Shown: positions 7,787 through 15,982, numbered from the stretch's first letter. The stretch: DNA of 64,000 nt from Micromonospora_J zhanjiangensis (GCF_042650605.1 NZ_JBHSBN010000026.1:20224-84223), one strand, 5' to 3'. Translations and numbers: made by a program. Notes: generated by a model not told the origin, from the sequence alone.

Positions 7787-8371
7787 TCAGCCGCGGGCGG
7801 TGTGCCATTTCGTCAGGGGTGCCCGGCCCGGGGCCAGCGCCGTCCACTCGCCGGTGATGCCGTGCACCGCGATGCCGCAGGTCCGCAGCCCGTCCGGGTC
7901 GGCATGCACCGGGTCGAGCAGGACGGACAGTTCGGAGAGGATCGGGTTGTGCCCGATCAGCAGCACCGTCGCGGCGGTCGGCTGCACGGCCCGCAGCAGG
8001 TCGAGCAGAGTCTCCGCGGTGCCGGCGTACACCGGTCGCTCGTACCGCACGGTCGGGCCGGACCGGGCGGGGCGCGGACCGCCGGGTGGCTCGGTCGGGT
8101 CGGTCGGTGGGATCTTCCCGCCCGGCGCGGCGGCGGTCAGCCGGCGCAGCGGCTCGGCCATGCCGAGCGCGACGTCGTGCCAGGTCTGCCGGGTCCGCTT
8201 GGCGGGCGAGCAGATCACCGTCTCGGGCAGGAAGCCGCTGTGCGCCAGCCAGGCACCGGCCGCCGCGGCGTCGGCGTGACCCCGGGCGGTCAGCGGACGG
8301 TCCGCGTCGGGCGTGCCGGTGGTGCGCTCCGCCTTGGCGTGCCGCAACAGTACGATGCTGCGTTCGGTCAT
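7787..8371 (-). CDS. SixA-like phosphohistidine phosphatase (histidine phosphatase superfamily)
   Basis: 194-aa member of the branch-1 histidine phosphatase superfamily. The catalytic RHA motif (VLLRHAKAER, His10 as phospho-acceptor), the DRPLTARGHADA arm near residue 24, SPAKRTRQTW near 55 and the second active-site histidine in LLIGHNPILSEL near 139 are all present. It is similar to SixA, which dephosphorylates phosphohistidine on HPt domains or PTS proteins. A Gly/Pro-rich insertion (about residues 83-105) is longer than in E. coli SixA. The protein substrate is unknown. Confidence 0.85.
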   Translation of the reverse strand: MTERSIVLLRHAKAERTTGTPDADRPLTARGHADAAAAGAWLAHSGFLPETVICSPAKRTRQTWHDVALGMAEPLRRLTAAAPGGKIPPTDPTEPPGGPRPARSGPTVRYERPVYAGTAETLLDLLRAVQPTAATVLLIGHNPILSELSVLLDPVHADPDGLRTCGIAVHGITGEWTALAPGRAPLTKWHTARG

Positions 8372-8506
8372 GCGGACAGCTTGCCGGATCGGGGACCGAA
8401 ACGGGCGGCCAGGTCGACGCGCGCCGCGACTTTCCCGCCCGGCGTGGCGCCGCCGGCCCGCCGCGCGGCCCGCCGATCGGGTGCGGCGGGTGCCGGTCGG
8501 GTCGGG

Positions 8507-9184
8507 TCAGGCGAACAGGGCGAAGTAGATCGCGATGTGGTGCAGGATCGCGGCGACCAGCGTGCAGGCGTGGAAGAACTCGTGGTGCCCGAACACCGTC
8601 GGCCAGGGATTGGGCCGGCGCAGCGCGTAGAACACCGCACCCACGCTGTACGCCACCCCGCCGGCGAGCATCAGCACCAGGGCGGTGACCCCGCCGCGGT
8701 GCAGGATGTCCGGCAGGACCGCGACCGCGACCCACCCGAGGGCGAGGTAGAGCGGGGCGGAGACCCAGCGTGGCGCGTGCGGCCAGATCTGCTTCACCGC
8801 CACCCCGGCAAGCGCCCCGGCCCAGACGATCGAGAGCAGGATGACGCCCTTGCGCTCCGGCAGGAGCAGCAGGCAGAACGGGGTGTACGTACCGGCGATG
8901 AACACGAAGATCATCGAGTGGTCCATCCGGCGCATGATCTGGTAGCCGGTCTCCGACCACACCCGTCGGTGGTAGAGCGCGCTGGTGCCGAACAGCCCGC
9001 ACACCGTGAGGCTGTAGACCGCGCAACTCAGCACCGGCGACCAGCCGGGGCGCCCGGCGGCGATCGAGCAGAGCACGATGCCGCAGACGACCGCGACGAA
9101 GAACGCGTACGTGTGCAACCAGCCGCGCATCCGCGGCTTGCCGATGTCGACCGGCTTCATCCGGAACGGGGTGGAGGTGGTCAC
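8507..9184 (-). CDS. trhA: PAQR family membrane homeostasis protein TrhA (hemolysin III)
   Basis: 225-aa protein with seven predicted transmembrane segments. Family metal-ligand motifs are seen: SALYHRRVWSE near residue 69 (Ser/His), RMDHSMIFVFIAGTYTPF near 86 (Asp-His), and the C-terminal HHEFFHACTLVAAILHH near 200. Bacterial members (formerly hemolysin III) influence membrane fluidity and are related to eukaryotic adiponectin/progestin receptors; direct hemolysin activity is doubtful. It is divergent from pxpA across 204 bp that holds no other gene. Confidence 0.88.
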   Translation of the reverse strand: MTTSTPFRMKPVDIGKPRMRGWLHTYAFFVAVVCGIVLCSIAAGRPGWSPVLSCAVYSLTVCGLFGTSALYHRRVWSETGYQIMRRMDHSMIFVFIAGTYTPFCLLLLPERKGVILLSIVWAGALAGVAVKQIWPHAPRWVSAPLYLALGWVAVAVLPDILHRGGVTALVLMLAGGVAYSVGAVFYALRRPNPWPTVFGHHEFFHACTLVAAILHHIAIYFALFA

Positions 9185-9388
9185 CGGACCAGGTTACGGC
9201 ACCGTAGGTTACTTCGCGGTAGTGCGCCCCGTCACCGTCGACCTTCCGGCCGGGGATCCCTGGGCCACGCGGGTGTCCGGGTGCGCCGGTGGCAGCCCGC
9301 TGGCCGAGTCGGTCGGCAGGCGTCGCCGGGGCGGCTCGATCCAGGCCGGCCTGGTGAACAACGATCGACCCTCGCTACGGTCCCAGGC

Positions 9389-10150
9389 ATGGACCTCAAC
9401 GCGGACCTCGGGGAGGGCTTCGGCCACTGGCGGCTCGGTGACGACGAGGCGCTGCTCGAGGTGATCACCTCGGCGAACGTCGCGTGCGGCTTCCACGCCG
9501 GCGACCCGGGCATCATGCGCCGGGTCTGCGCGGCGGCGGCCGCGCGCGGCGTCGCCGTCGGCGCCCAGGTCGGCTACCGGGACCTGGCCGGCTTCGGGCG
9601 TCGCCGGATCGAGTACGCCTTCGCGGACCTGCGCGACGAGGTCATCTACCAGATCGGGGCGCTGGACGCGTTCTGCCGGCTGGCCGGCACCGCCGTCCGG
9701 TACGTCAAACCGCACGGCGCGCTCTACAACACCGCGGCGGTGGATGAGACCCAGGCGGCGGCCGTGGTGGCGGCGGTGCTCGACCACGACCGTACGCTGC
9801 CGCTGCTCTGCCTGCCCGGGTCCGTCCTGGCCCAACTCGCCACCGGCGCCGGACTGCGGACGGTCGGCGAGGGCTTCGCGGACCGGGGATACCTGCCGAA
9901 CGGCACCCTGGTGCCGCGCGGCGCCCCGAACGCGCTGGTCGCCGATCCGGACGAGGTCGCCGAGCGGGCGGTACGGATGGCGGTCGAGCGGACCGTCCGG
10001 GCCGTCGACGGTACGGACCTGCCGTGCCCGGTGGAGTCGATCTGCCTGCACGGCGACACCCCGGGCGCCGTGGACCTCGCCCGACGCGTCCGCGCCGCGC
10101 TGCGCCGCACCGACGTGACGCTCACCCCCTTCACCGCACCCCCCACCTGA
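9389..10150 (+). CDS. pxpA: 5-oxoprolinase subunit PxpA (LamB/YcsF family)
   Basis: 253-aa protein starting at ATG 9389 (MDLNADLGEGFGHW). Family hallmarks are present: NADLGEGFG (residues 3-11), SANVACGFHAGDP near 28, VGAQVGYRDLAGFGRR near 56, VRYVKPHGALYN near 104 and SICLHGDTPGAV near 219. With PxpB and PxpC, PxpA forms an ATP-dependent 5-oxoprolinase that opens pyroglutamate to glutamate. The pxpB/pxpC partners are not in this window, which is unusual because they are normally adjacent. The gene looks intact. A cluster of C-rich sequence and a perfect palindrome follow it. Confidence 0.93.
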   Translation: MDLNADLGEGFGHWRLGDDEALLEVITSANVACGFHAGDPGIMRRVCAAAAARGVAVGAQVGYRDLAGFGRRRIEYAFADLRDEVIYQIGALDAFCRLAGTAVRYVKPHGALYNTAAVDETQAAAVVAAVLDHDRTLPLLCLPGSVLAQLATGAGLRTVGEGFADRGYLPNGTLVPRGAPNALVADPDEVAERAVRMAVERTVRAVDGTDLPCPVESICLHGDTPGAVDLARRVRAALRRTDVTLTPFTAPPT

Positions 10151-10269
10151 CCCCCACCGCCATCGACCGCCACCGGCCCACTCCCGCCCCACCCCACCGC
10201 GCCCCCTGCGCGCCGCCCACCCGGGAGCGCACCCCGTGCGCACTCCGTGCGCGTCCCGCGCCGGAGAGC

Positions 10270-10330
10270 GCGATGTCCCCGACATTGCTGCTTCGAAGCG
10301 CGACGGTGACAGCAATGTCGGGGACATCGC
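10270..10330. repeat. Perfect 21-bp intergenic palindrome (family A)
   Basis: Arms 10270-10290 (begins GCGATGTCCCCGACATTGCT) and 10310-10330 are exact reverse complements, separated by 19 bases that contain a smaller CTTCGAAG palindrome. It lies between the co-oriented pxpA and cupin genes, ending 39 bp before the latter. It could end the pxpA transcript or be a dispersed palindromic element. There is no adjacent T-tract. Confidence 0.85.
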
Positions 10331-10369
10331 TGTCACCGATGCTCGGCGGCGCTGTTAGCGTCGCGGGTC

Positions 10370-10732
10370 GTGACGGACAGCGTGTACGTGGGCAGGGCGG
10401 AGATCGACGCGGCGGCGGACCACGGCTGGCTGCTCGGCCACTTCAAGCCGCCCGGCGACCCCCGGCACAGCACCGACGTCGAGATCAAGTGGGGCGTGCA
10501 CCCGCCGGGTGACAAGCGGGCGGCATGGGCCACCGGCGAGACCCGTACGGCCCTGTTGGTGCTGGTCAGCGGCCGGTTTCGGGTGGACCTGCCCGGCCGT
10601 AGCGTGCTGCTGGTCGAACCGGGCGACTACCTGGTTTGGGGTCCCGGCGTCGACCACTCCTGGTACGCCGAGGAGGAGTCGGTGGTGATGACCGTCCGCT
10701 GGCCCTCGATCCCCGGCTACAAACTCCCCTGA
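10370..10732 (+). CDS. Cupin-like small protein
   Basis: 120-aa single-domain beta-barrel protein starting at GTG 10370. The C-terminal half (ALLVLVSGRFRVDLPGRSVLLVEPGDYLVWGPGVDHSW, about residues 61-98) follows the cupin pattern: G-x-hydrophobic strand, then PGD-Y and a Gly-x-x-His loop. The classical three-His/Glu metal site is incomplete, with one clear His (DHSW), so metal use is uncertain. Homologues are found across Micromonosporaceae and Streptomyces and have sometimes been labelled signal peptidase without basis. Function is unknown. It converges on the thioredoxin-NHL gene. Confidence 0.7.
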   Translation: MTDSVYVGRAEIDAAADHGWLLGHFKPPGDPRHSTDVEIKWGVHPPGDKRAAWATGETRTALLVLVSGRFRVDLPGRSVLLVEPGDYLVWGPGVDHSWYAEEESVVMTVRWPSIPGYKLP

Positions 10733-10748
10733 CCCGCCCTCCCCTGTT

Positions 10749-10809
10749 GTTGATCATGAAGTTGTTGTCGCGACACGCCGAAGCGGTCGACAACAACTTC
10801 ATGATCAAC
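10749..10809. repeat. Perfect 22-bp intergenic palindrome (GATCATGA family B)
   Basis: Arms 10749-10770 (begins GTTGATCATGAAGTTGTTGT) and 10788-10809 are exact reverse complements with a 17-base loop. It occupies the gap between convergent genes ending at 10732 and 10827, so it could serve as a bidirectional terminator. A related palindrome with the same GATCATGA outer arms lies at 42526-42580. Confidence 0.88.
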
Positions 10810-10826
10810 GCGGTGGGGTGGGGTGG

Positions 10827-12668
10827 TCAGGGGGTGTCCAGGCCGCGGAGGATTAGGGGGAGGCGGGTGGGGCCGGTTTCGGTGATTCGGACGGGGACGC
10901 CCCAGTCCTGGCGGGTCAGGTGGCAGGCCGAGTGCTCGGCGTCGGCGTCGCAGGTGGCCGCCTGCGCGACGATCTGGAGTACGCCGGCCGGCACCTCGGG
11001 GTTGAGCGTCAACCGCCGGGACAACTCGGTGCCCGCGCCGGCCCCGTCGAGCAGCAGTTCCGTCGGGGAGGCCGACACCTGCAGCCGGGTGGACGGGCCG
11101 AACGTCTCGTCCAGTTTCTGACCCGGTGCCGGCGTGAAGATCACGTCCAGGGTGACCTCACCACCGGACAGCTCGGTGGCCGGCCGCTCGGTCCGGCGCC
11201 GGGCGCCCTCGACGGTGGTCGCGCCGGCCGCCGACAACGCGCCCGGGGCGAGCCGGGTCAACCGGTGCGCCGTCGACTCGACCACCAGCACCGCACCGTC
11301 CGCGCCGAGCACCAGGTCGCTCGGCTCGGCCAGCCCGTCCGTGATCGTCTGGACCGTACCGGTGGCCGGGTCGAACCGGCGTACCGCGCCGTTGTAGGTG
11401 TCCGCCACCAGCACCGAACCGTCCGGCAGCGCGCGGACACCCAACGGGTGCTGCAGCAGCGCCCGGTCGGCCGGCCCGTCGACGTGCCCGAAGTCGAAGA
11501 GGCCCTGCCCGACGGCGGTGCCCATCGCACCGTCCTGGACGTACCGCAGGGCGCTGGTCTCGCTGTCGACGATCCACAACCGGGCACCGTCCGCCGATAC
11601 GGACAACCCGGACGGCTGGGCCATCCACACGTCCGGCAGCGGCCCGTCCCGCAGCGCCTCCACGGTGGTGCCGGCGTAGACGCCGGTGGTCCGCTTCACC
11701 GGGTCGAACCACCACAGCTGGTGGATGCCAGCCATCGCGACGATCACCTTGTCGTCGTACCAGGCCAGGTCCCACGGCGAGGAGAGGTCGATGGACAGGG
11801 CGTCGTGCGCGTGGTCGTCGACGGTCGAGCGCCACTGGCGGCCGGTGCCGGCGACCGTGGACACCTCGCCGGTCGCCAGCTTCACGCCGCGCAGCAGGTG
11901 GTTGACGGTGTCGGCGACCACCAGGTCGTAGCCGGCGATCTCGGCGACGTGCTCCGGCAGCGGGCAGAGCCCCTGCGGCTCGGCGAAGGCCGCGTCGGTG
12001 GCGGTGCCGTCGGCCCGGCCCCGGGCCCCCGAGCCGATCCGGCGCAGCACCGTCTCCCCGTCGGGGGCGAGTTCGACCAGTGAGTGCCGGGCCGAGTCGG
12101 AGACCAGTAGGTTCCCGCCGGCCAGCGCGACGGCCTTGCCGGGAAAACGCAGCGTGCTGGTCGGTTCGGCCGGCGGGACGTACGGGCCCTCGCCGCGGTG
12201 CAGGGTGCCCTTGGCCTCGTGCGTGGCGACCAACTCCTCGACCAGCCGGGTCAGGCCCTCCACGTGCCCCTCGCCGGCCATGGTGGCCACCACGTAGCCC
12301 TCCGGGTCGACCACGGACAGCGTCGGCCACGCCTTGGCGGCGTACTGCTGCCAAGTGATCAACTCCGGATCGTCGAGCACCGGATGACGGACGCCGTACC
12401 GCTCGACGGCGGCAGCCAGCGCGGCCGGGTCCCGCTCGTGCTCGAACTTCGGCGAGTGCACGCCGACGACGACCAGGACGTCGTCGTACTTCTCCTCCAA
12501 CGGGCGCAACTCGTCCAGCACGTGCAGGCAGTTGACGCAGCAGAAGGTCCAGAAATCCAGCAAAACGATCTTGCCGCGCAGGTCGGCGAGGCGGATCTGC
12601 CGGTCGCCGGTGTTCAGCCAGCCTCGACCGCGCAGTTCGGGCGCCCGTACCCGGGGAGTCGCACTCAT
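10827..12668 (-). CDS. Thioredoxin-like domain plus NHL-repeat protein (NHLRC2-like)
   Basis: 613-aa two-domain protein. Residues about 10-150 are a TlpA/thioredoxin-like fold: LADLRGKIVLLDFWTFCCVNCLHVL with a CVNC redox motif, then KAWPTLSVVDPEGYVV with the cis-Pro. Residues about 165-480 are an NHL/six-bladed propeller with repeated blades such as LLVSDSARHSLVEL, DLVVADTVNHLLRG and SVLVADTYNGAVRRFD. The C-terminal about 120 aa are a beta-rich domain. The same arrangement occurs in animal NHLRC2 and many bacteria. It is probably a cytosolic redox or scaffold protein; no signal peptide is seen. The physiological substrate is unknown. Confidence 0.87.
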   Translation of the reverse strand: MSATPRVRAPELRGRGWLNTGDRQIRLADLRGKIVLLDFWTFCCVNCLHVLDELRPLEEKYDDVLVVVGVHSPKFEHERDPAALAAAVERYGVRHPVLDDPELITWQQYAAKAWPTLSVVDPEGYVVATMAGEGHVEGLTRLVEELVATHEAKGTLHRGEGPYVPPAEPTSTLRFPGKAVALAGGNLLVSDSARHSLVELAPDGETVLRRIGSGARGRADGTATDAAFAEPQGLCPLPEHVAEIAGYDLVVADTVNHLLRGVKLATGEVSTVAGTGRQWRSTVDDHAHDALSIDLSSPWDLAWYDDKVIVAMAGIHQLWWFDPVKRTTGVYAGTTVEALRDGPLPDVWMAQPSGLSVSADGARLWIVDSETSALRYVQDGAMGTAVGQGLFDFGHVDGPADRALLQHPLGVRALPDGSVLVADTYNGAVRRFDPATGTVQTITDGLAEPSDLVLGADGAVLVVESTAHRLTRLAPGALSAAGATTVEGARRRTERPATELSGGEVTLDVIFTPAPGQKLDETFGPSTRLQVSASPTELLLDGAGAGTELSRRLTLNPEVPAGVLQIVAQAATCDADAEHSACHLTRQDWGVPVRITETGPTRLPLILRGLDTP

Positions 12669-12720
12669 GGTCTCAAGACTGCCATGCCGGCTCCGCCACC
12701 CCGGCGCAGCACCACCGAGT

Positions 12721-12755
12721 GACGCGTGCCCCGGTCGGATGACGGGGCACGCGTC
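12721..12755 (-). terminator. Hairpin after the LppU-like gene
   Basis: GACGCGTGCCCCG (12721-12733) and CGGGGCACGCGTC (12743-12755) form a perfect 13-bp stem with a 9-base loop, 22 bp past the LppU-like stop and before the thioredoxin-NHL start, suggesting separate transcripts. Confidence 0.7.
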
Positions 12756-12776
12756 GGAGTACGTCGGTGGCGGGGT

Positions 12777-15497
12777 TCAGCCGGCGGTGGCCGGTTGCAG
12801 GCAGAGCACCTGCTCCGGCTGCTTGTCCGTGGCCTTCAGCACGATGTGCGGCTGGGCCTGGTCCGGGCACTTGTCCTTCGTCGGCACCTTGGACAGCACC
12901 TTGAACGCTCCCGCGTCGCCGCAGTTGGCCGGGGCGGGCTGTTCACCGGACTGCTTGACGCAGGAGCCGACATCCGGGTTGAAGGCCGCCTTGTCGTCGC
13001 TCCCGCTGAACAGCCACACCAGCCCAAACGCGACCACCAGCAGCAGGACGGCGGCGGTCAGCACGGTGATCAGCACCCGGACGTTGCGGACCTGCGGTAC
13101 CGGCTGCTCGCCGCTCTCCTCCGCCGGGGCCGGCTCCGCCTGCGGGCTGAACGAGTCGAACCGGTTCTGGGCGGCGTCGGACGGCGGTGTCCAGGCGCCG
13201 GGCGGCCCGCTCGCCGGCACCGCCGGTGCGAGGGCGGTGCGGTCCATCGGCGGCCCGGAGGAGGGCCGGTCCGACGGGCCGAATCCGGGCGGTCCGTCCG
13301 GCGGCCCGAACCCCGGGGGTCCGTTGGGCGGGCCGAATCCGGGGGGTCCGTTGGGCGGGCCGAACCCCGGGGGTCCGTTGGGCGGGCCGAATCCGGGGGG
13401 TCCGTCCGGCGGGCCGAATCCGGCCGGTCCGGTGGGGCGGGGACCGAACGGCTGCCCGCCCGGCCCGTTGCGGAACTGCTCACCCTGGTCGCCGAACGGC
13501 CCGCCACCGGTGCCCGGGAAGGCATCCGGTGCCTGGTACGGCGCCGGGGCGCCCGGCTGAGCCGGGCCGGCCTGGGCACCGCCGGAGACGGGACGCCCGG
13601 TGAGGTCCGAGAACGCCGCCGGACCGCCGTAACCGGCCGGACCGTCCTGGTCACCCCCCGGCCGGCCGTAGGGGCCGGGCGGGGGAGCGTCCTGGTTCGG
13701 CGGTTGGCCGTAGACGCCCGCCGGTCGACTCTCCGGGCCGGCCGGCTGGCCGTACGTGCCGCCGGCTCGTGGGACGTCCGGGCCGGTGGCCGGTTGGCCG
13801 TGCACCCCCGGCGGGGGTCCGTCCTGGCTCGGCGGTTGGCCGTAGACACCCGGCGGGGGTCCGTCCGGGGTGGACGGTGTCCCGTACGTGCCGGCGGCCG
13901 GAGCGCCGGCGCGCGGCGGCGCCCCGTAGGTGCCGGCCGGGGCGGGACCGTCCTGGCCGTAGCCGCCGTACTGGGCCGGTTGGTCGTGGTCGACCGGGCC
14001 GGATCCGGAACCCGAGGCGTCGTCGGGCTCGGGGCCGCCGACGTTCTCCTCGGACCGCTCGGCGGCCGGCCGTCCGTACACGCGCGACTGTGGCGGCGCG
14101 GAACCCGGCCGCAGGCCCTGGTCGGTCGGTGGCATGACCCGGCTGGACAGCGGCACGGAGGCGCTGGCGGAGACGGCCGCGGTCGCGGCCCCGGCCGGGT
14201 CCGACCCGGCCGCCGGGTCCTGGGCGGCCGGGTCGAATCCGCCCGTACGCTGCCGGGGCACCATCGGCGATCCGGTCGGCGGCGCGGCCTCGTACCCGGT
14301 CGGTTGGAAGCTCTCCCGGTCCCAGCCGCGGGACGCCTCGCCGCCGCCGGTCGGCTCGCGCCGGTCCGGTGCGTCGCCGGGTACGTGGTCGGCGGCCGGT
14401 AAATGGTCGAAGTCGGGCGGCGGAGCCGTGGCGAGGCTGGCGCCCGGCACCCGGGTCTGCTGCGGCGGGAGCGGCACGGCGGCGGGGGCCGGGACGATGC
14501 CCGGCGCCGGCGCCGGCTGGTACGCCGGCCCGGGCTCCGACAGGTCCCGGTCCGGCCCGGCGGTCGGGAAGCCACCGGAGTCGTGGCTCCGCTGTGGGAA
14601 GGCGGTGGATTCGGCGCCGTCGGACGGCTGGTGCTCGTCGGACAACCGGCCCCGCTGGCGCTGGGACAGGCTGTCGCTGCCGGGCCCGACCGGGTCACTG
14701 GGGTCGTTCGGTTGTCCGGCGGGGTCGTCCGTGCGGGCGGCGCCCCAGGCGTCCTCGGGCGACCACGGCTCCGCGGCCGCGGCGGCCGCCGCCGCGGCCC
14801 GACCGGCGGCCACCGGGTCGGCGCTCGGCGGGGCGAAGGCGTTGCCACCCGGCCAGCCCCGGGCCTCGTCCGGCTGTTGACCGGCCGCGCCGGGCTCGGA
14901 CGGGGAACCCGACGGCCAGGCCGGCGCCGCCGTGGACTGCCACGGCGCGTCCGCCGCGGGTCGGCTCGCCGGTGGCGCGGTCTGCGGGCTCCACGGGGCG
15001 CCGGAGGACGGCTGCTCCGCCGGGGCGGCCGGCTGCTGGGTCCACGCGTTGTCGGGATTCCAGCCCGGCGTCACGGGCGGCGCGCCACGCGGGGCCCAGG
15101 CGTCCGCCGGGTCGGCCGCGCGCTGATCGTCCGGCATCCCGGAGGACTGCGGCGGGCCGGACGACGGACCGTTGTCGGCGGGAGCCCAGGACATCGGGGC
15201 ACTCGACTGTCCGGCGGTCGACGGCGCCCAGTGGGTCGGCGCCTCCGGGGTGGCCGACGCGCCGGCAGGGTCGGGCGTGCCCCAGGCCGGGGCGGCGGAC
15301 GGTGGCGTCGGGCCCGGACTTCCCCAGGCGGGAGCCGGGGGTCCGGTGGTCGTCGGCGCCCAGCCGCCCGGCTCGGGCCGTCGGTCGGGTCGTTCGTCGG
15401 GATCGTCCCGGTGGCTGCCGTCCGGTGCTGATCCCGCGGCGCCGGGCGCTGCCTCGTCCGGCGCCTCCACGTTGTGCTGGCGGCCCTCGGAAGTCAT
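12777..15497 (-). CDS. Large Pro/Gly/Ala-rich membrane protein with LppU/SCO3897-like C-terminus
   Basis: 906-aa protein with three parts. The first about 780 residues are low-complexity Pro/Gly/Ala/Asp-rich sequence, including many W-A-P-based blocks, G-x-YGQP repeats (about residues 510-630) and a run of GFGPPNGPP nonapeptides (near residue 700). One transmembrane helix follows near residue 810-830 (VLITVLTAAVLLLVVAFGLVWLF). The last about 75 residues are a small extracytoplasmic domain with four cysteines (SCVKQ, NCGD, KCPDQ, LCLQP) typical of LppU/SCO3897-like proteins. Topology is predicted as disordered N-terminus inside and Cys domain outside. Role unknown; an envelope or signalling role is possible. 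The start at 15497 has GGAGGAGG upstream. Confidence 0.75.
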   Translation of the reverse strand: MTSEGRQHNVEAPDEAAPGAAGSAPDGSHRDDPDERPDRRPEPGGWAPTTTGPPAPAWGSPGPTPPSAAPAWGTPDPAGASATPEAPTHWAPSTAGQSSAPMSWAPADNGPSSGPPQSSGMPDDQRAADPADAWAPRGAPPVTPGWNPDNAWTQQPAAPAEQPSSGAPWSPQTAPPASRPAADAPWQSTAAPAWPSGSPSEPGAAGQQPDEARGWPGGNAFAPPSADPVAAGRAAAAAAAAAEPWSPEDAWGAARTDDPAGQPNDPSDPVGPGSDSLSQRQRGRLSDEHQPSDGAESTAFPQRSHDSGGFPTAGPDRDLSEPGPAYQPAPAPGIVPAPAAVPLPPQQTRVPGASLATAPPPDFDHLPAADHVPGDAPDRREPTGGGEASRGWDRESFQPTGYEAAPPTGSPMVPRQRTGGFDPAAQDPAAGSDPAGAATAAVSASASVPLSSRVMPPTDQGLRPGSAPPQSRVYGRPAAERSEENVGGPEPDDASGSGSGPVDHDQPAQYGGYGQDGPAPAGTYGAPPRAGAPAAGTYGTPSTPDGPPPGVYGQPPSQDGPPPGVHGQPATGPDVPRAGGTYGQPAGPESRPAGVYGQPPNQDAPPPGPYGRPGGDQDGPAGYGGPAAFSDLTGRPVSGGAQAGPAQPGAPAPYQAPDAFPGTGGGPFGDQGEQFRNGPGGQPFGPRPTGPAGFGPPDGPPGFGPPNGPPGFGPPNGPPGFGPPNGPPGFGPPDGPPGFGPSDRPSSGPPMDRTALAPAVPASGPPGAWTPPSDAAQNRFDSFSPQAEPAPAEESGEQPVPQVRNVRVLITVLTAAVLLLVVAFGLVWLFSGSDDKAAFNPDVGSCVKQSGEQPAPANCGDAGAFKVLSKVPTKDKCPDQAQPHIVLKATDKQPEQVLCLQPATAG
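13268..13434. repeat. 27-bp tandem repeat inside the LppU-like gene
   Basis: A GGTCCGTTGGGCGGGCCGAA-type unit recurs every 27 bp (unit starts 13291, 13318, 13345, 13372, 13399, 13426), encoding GFGPPNGPP on the minus strand. Copies differ by a few bases. Likely unstable in length between strains. Confidence 0.85.
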
Positions 15498-15844
15498 GCG
15501 CGCGCCTCCTCCAGTGTGTGTCGGCCGTGCCGGCCGACACGGGCGCCGGTGGCACGGTCGCCGGGCGGAACCGGCTGTGCGAACCCTCCCGCACCGTAGC
15601 CGGTCGGGACCGGCGGCGCCGGGGGGCGCTGACCGCCGACCCGAGATGGCGCGGCCCGGGGTGACGCGTCGCGTCGCACCGGGGCGTACGTCCGTGGCCG
15701 GTCGGGGGTGGCGGCCGTGCCCAACCGTACCGGGCGTCGGGTTGAGGGGGAATCCCGGTGTCGGCCGGTCCCGGACGACGATGACCCGCCCGGCGGGCCG
15801 GGCGGGTCATCGGGGGTATGGGGACGAGAGAAGTCCGGGTGGGT
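15498..15844. other. Gap upstream of the LppU-like gene; possible weak ORF only
   Basis: 347-bp stretch. A 76-codon minus-strand frame (15494-15724, TTG start, Pro/Arg-rich) ends in an ATGA overlap with the LppU-like start, but has no recognisable domain and no good ribosome site, so it is not called as a gene. The region also holds the terminator hairpin at 15780-15811 and should contain the promoter of the LppU-like gene. Confidence 0.4.
15780..15811 (-). terminator. Hairpin after the 45-aa ORF
   Basis: GATGACCCGCCCGG (15780-15793) pairs perfectly with CCGGGCGGGTCATC (15798-15811) around a 4-base loop, 34 bp past the stop of the 45-aa gene. Confidence 0.75.
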
Positions 15845-15982
15845 TCAGCCGTAGTGGCGCTGAGCCATGGCGCGGATCTCCTCGCGCACGGCCGGCGAGT
15901 TGGCGGCGCTGAGCGCCTTCTCGATGGCCCGGGTGCGGCGTGCGGCGTCGCGGCGGCTGCGGAAACGGTTGATCATGCTCAT
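15845..15982 (-). CDS. Conserved 45-aa basic protein
   Basis: A short gene with ATG at 15982, a good AGGAGAG ribosome site about 8 bp upstream, and its own terminator downstream. The product begins MSMINRFRSRRDAARRTRA, continues IEKALSAANSPAVREEIRAM and ends AQRHYG. It is rich in Arg and Ala and probably forms one or two amphipathic helices, with no signal peptide or cysteine. The ribosome site, codon use and terminator together make a real gene likely. Similar short RFRSRRDAARR-type proteins occur in related actinomycetes as far as remembered; function is unknown. Nucleic-acid binding is possible from the charge. Confidence 0.72.
   Translation of the reverse strand: MSMINRFRSRRDAARRTRAIEKALSAANSPAVREEIRAMAQRHYG

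Noticed and set aside
5418..9026. Long open frame antisense to the acyl-CoA dehydrogenase
   Set aside because: Shadow of a well-conserved gene, with no family signal.
12977..13100. The LppU-like gene as a lipoprotein with its own signal peptide
   Set aside because: The membrane helix is internal (near residue 810) and has no lipobox; the N-terminus is hydrophilic.
15494..15724. 76-codon frame overlapping the LppU-like start by ATGA
   Set aside because: TTG start, no ribosome site, Pro/Arg-rich composition typical of GC-driven open frames. The ATGA overlap is suggestive but not enough.
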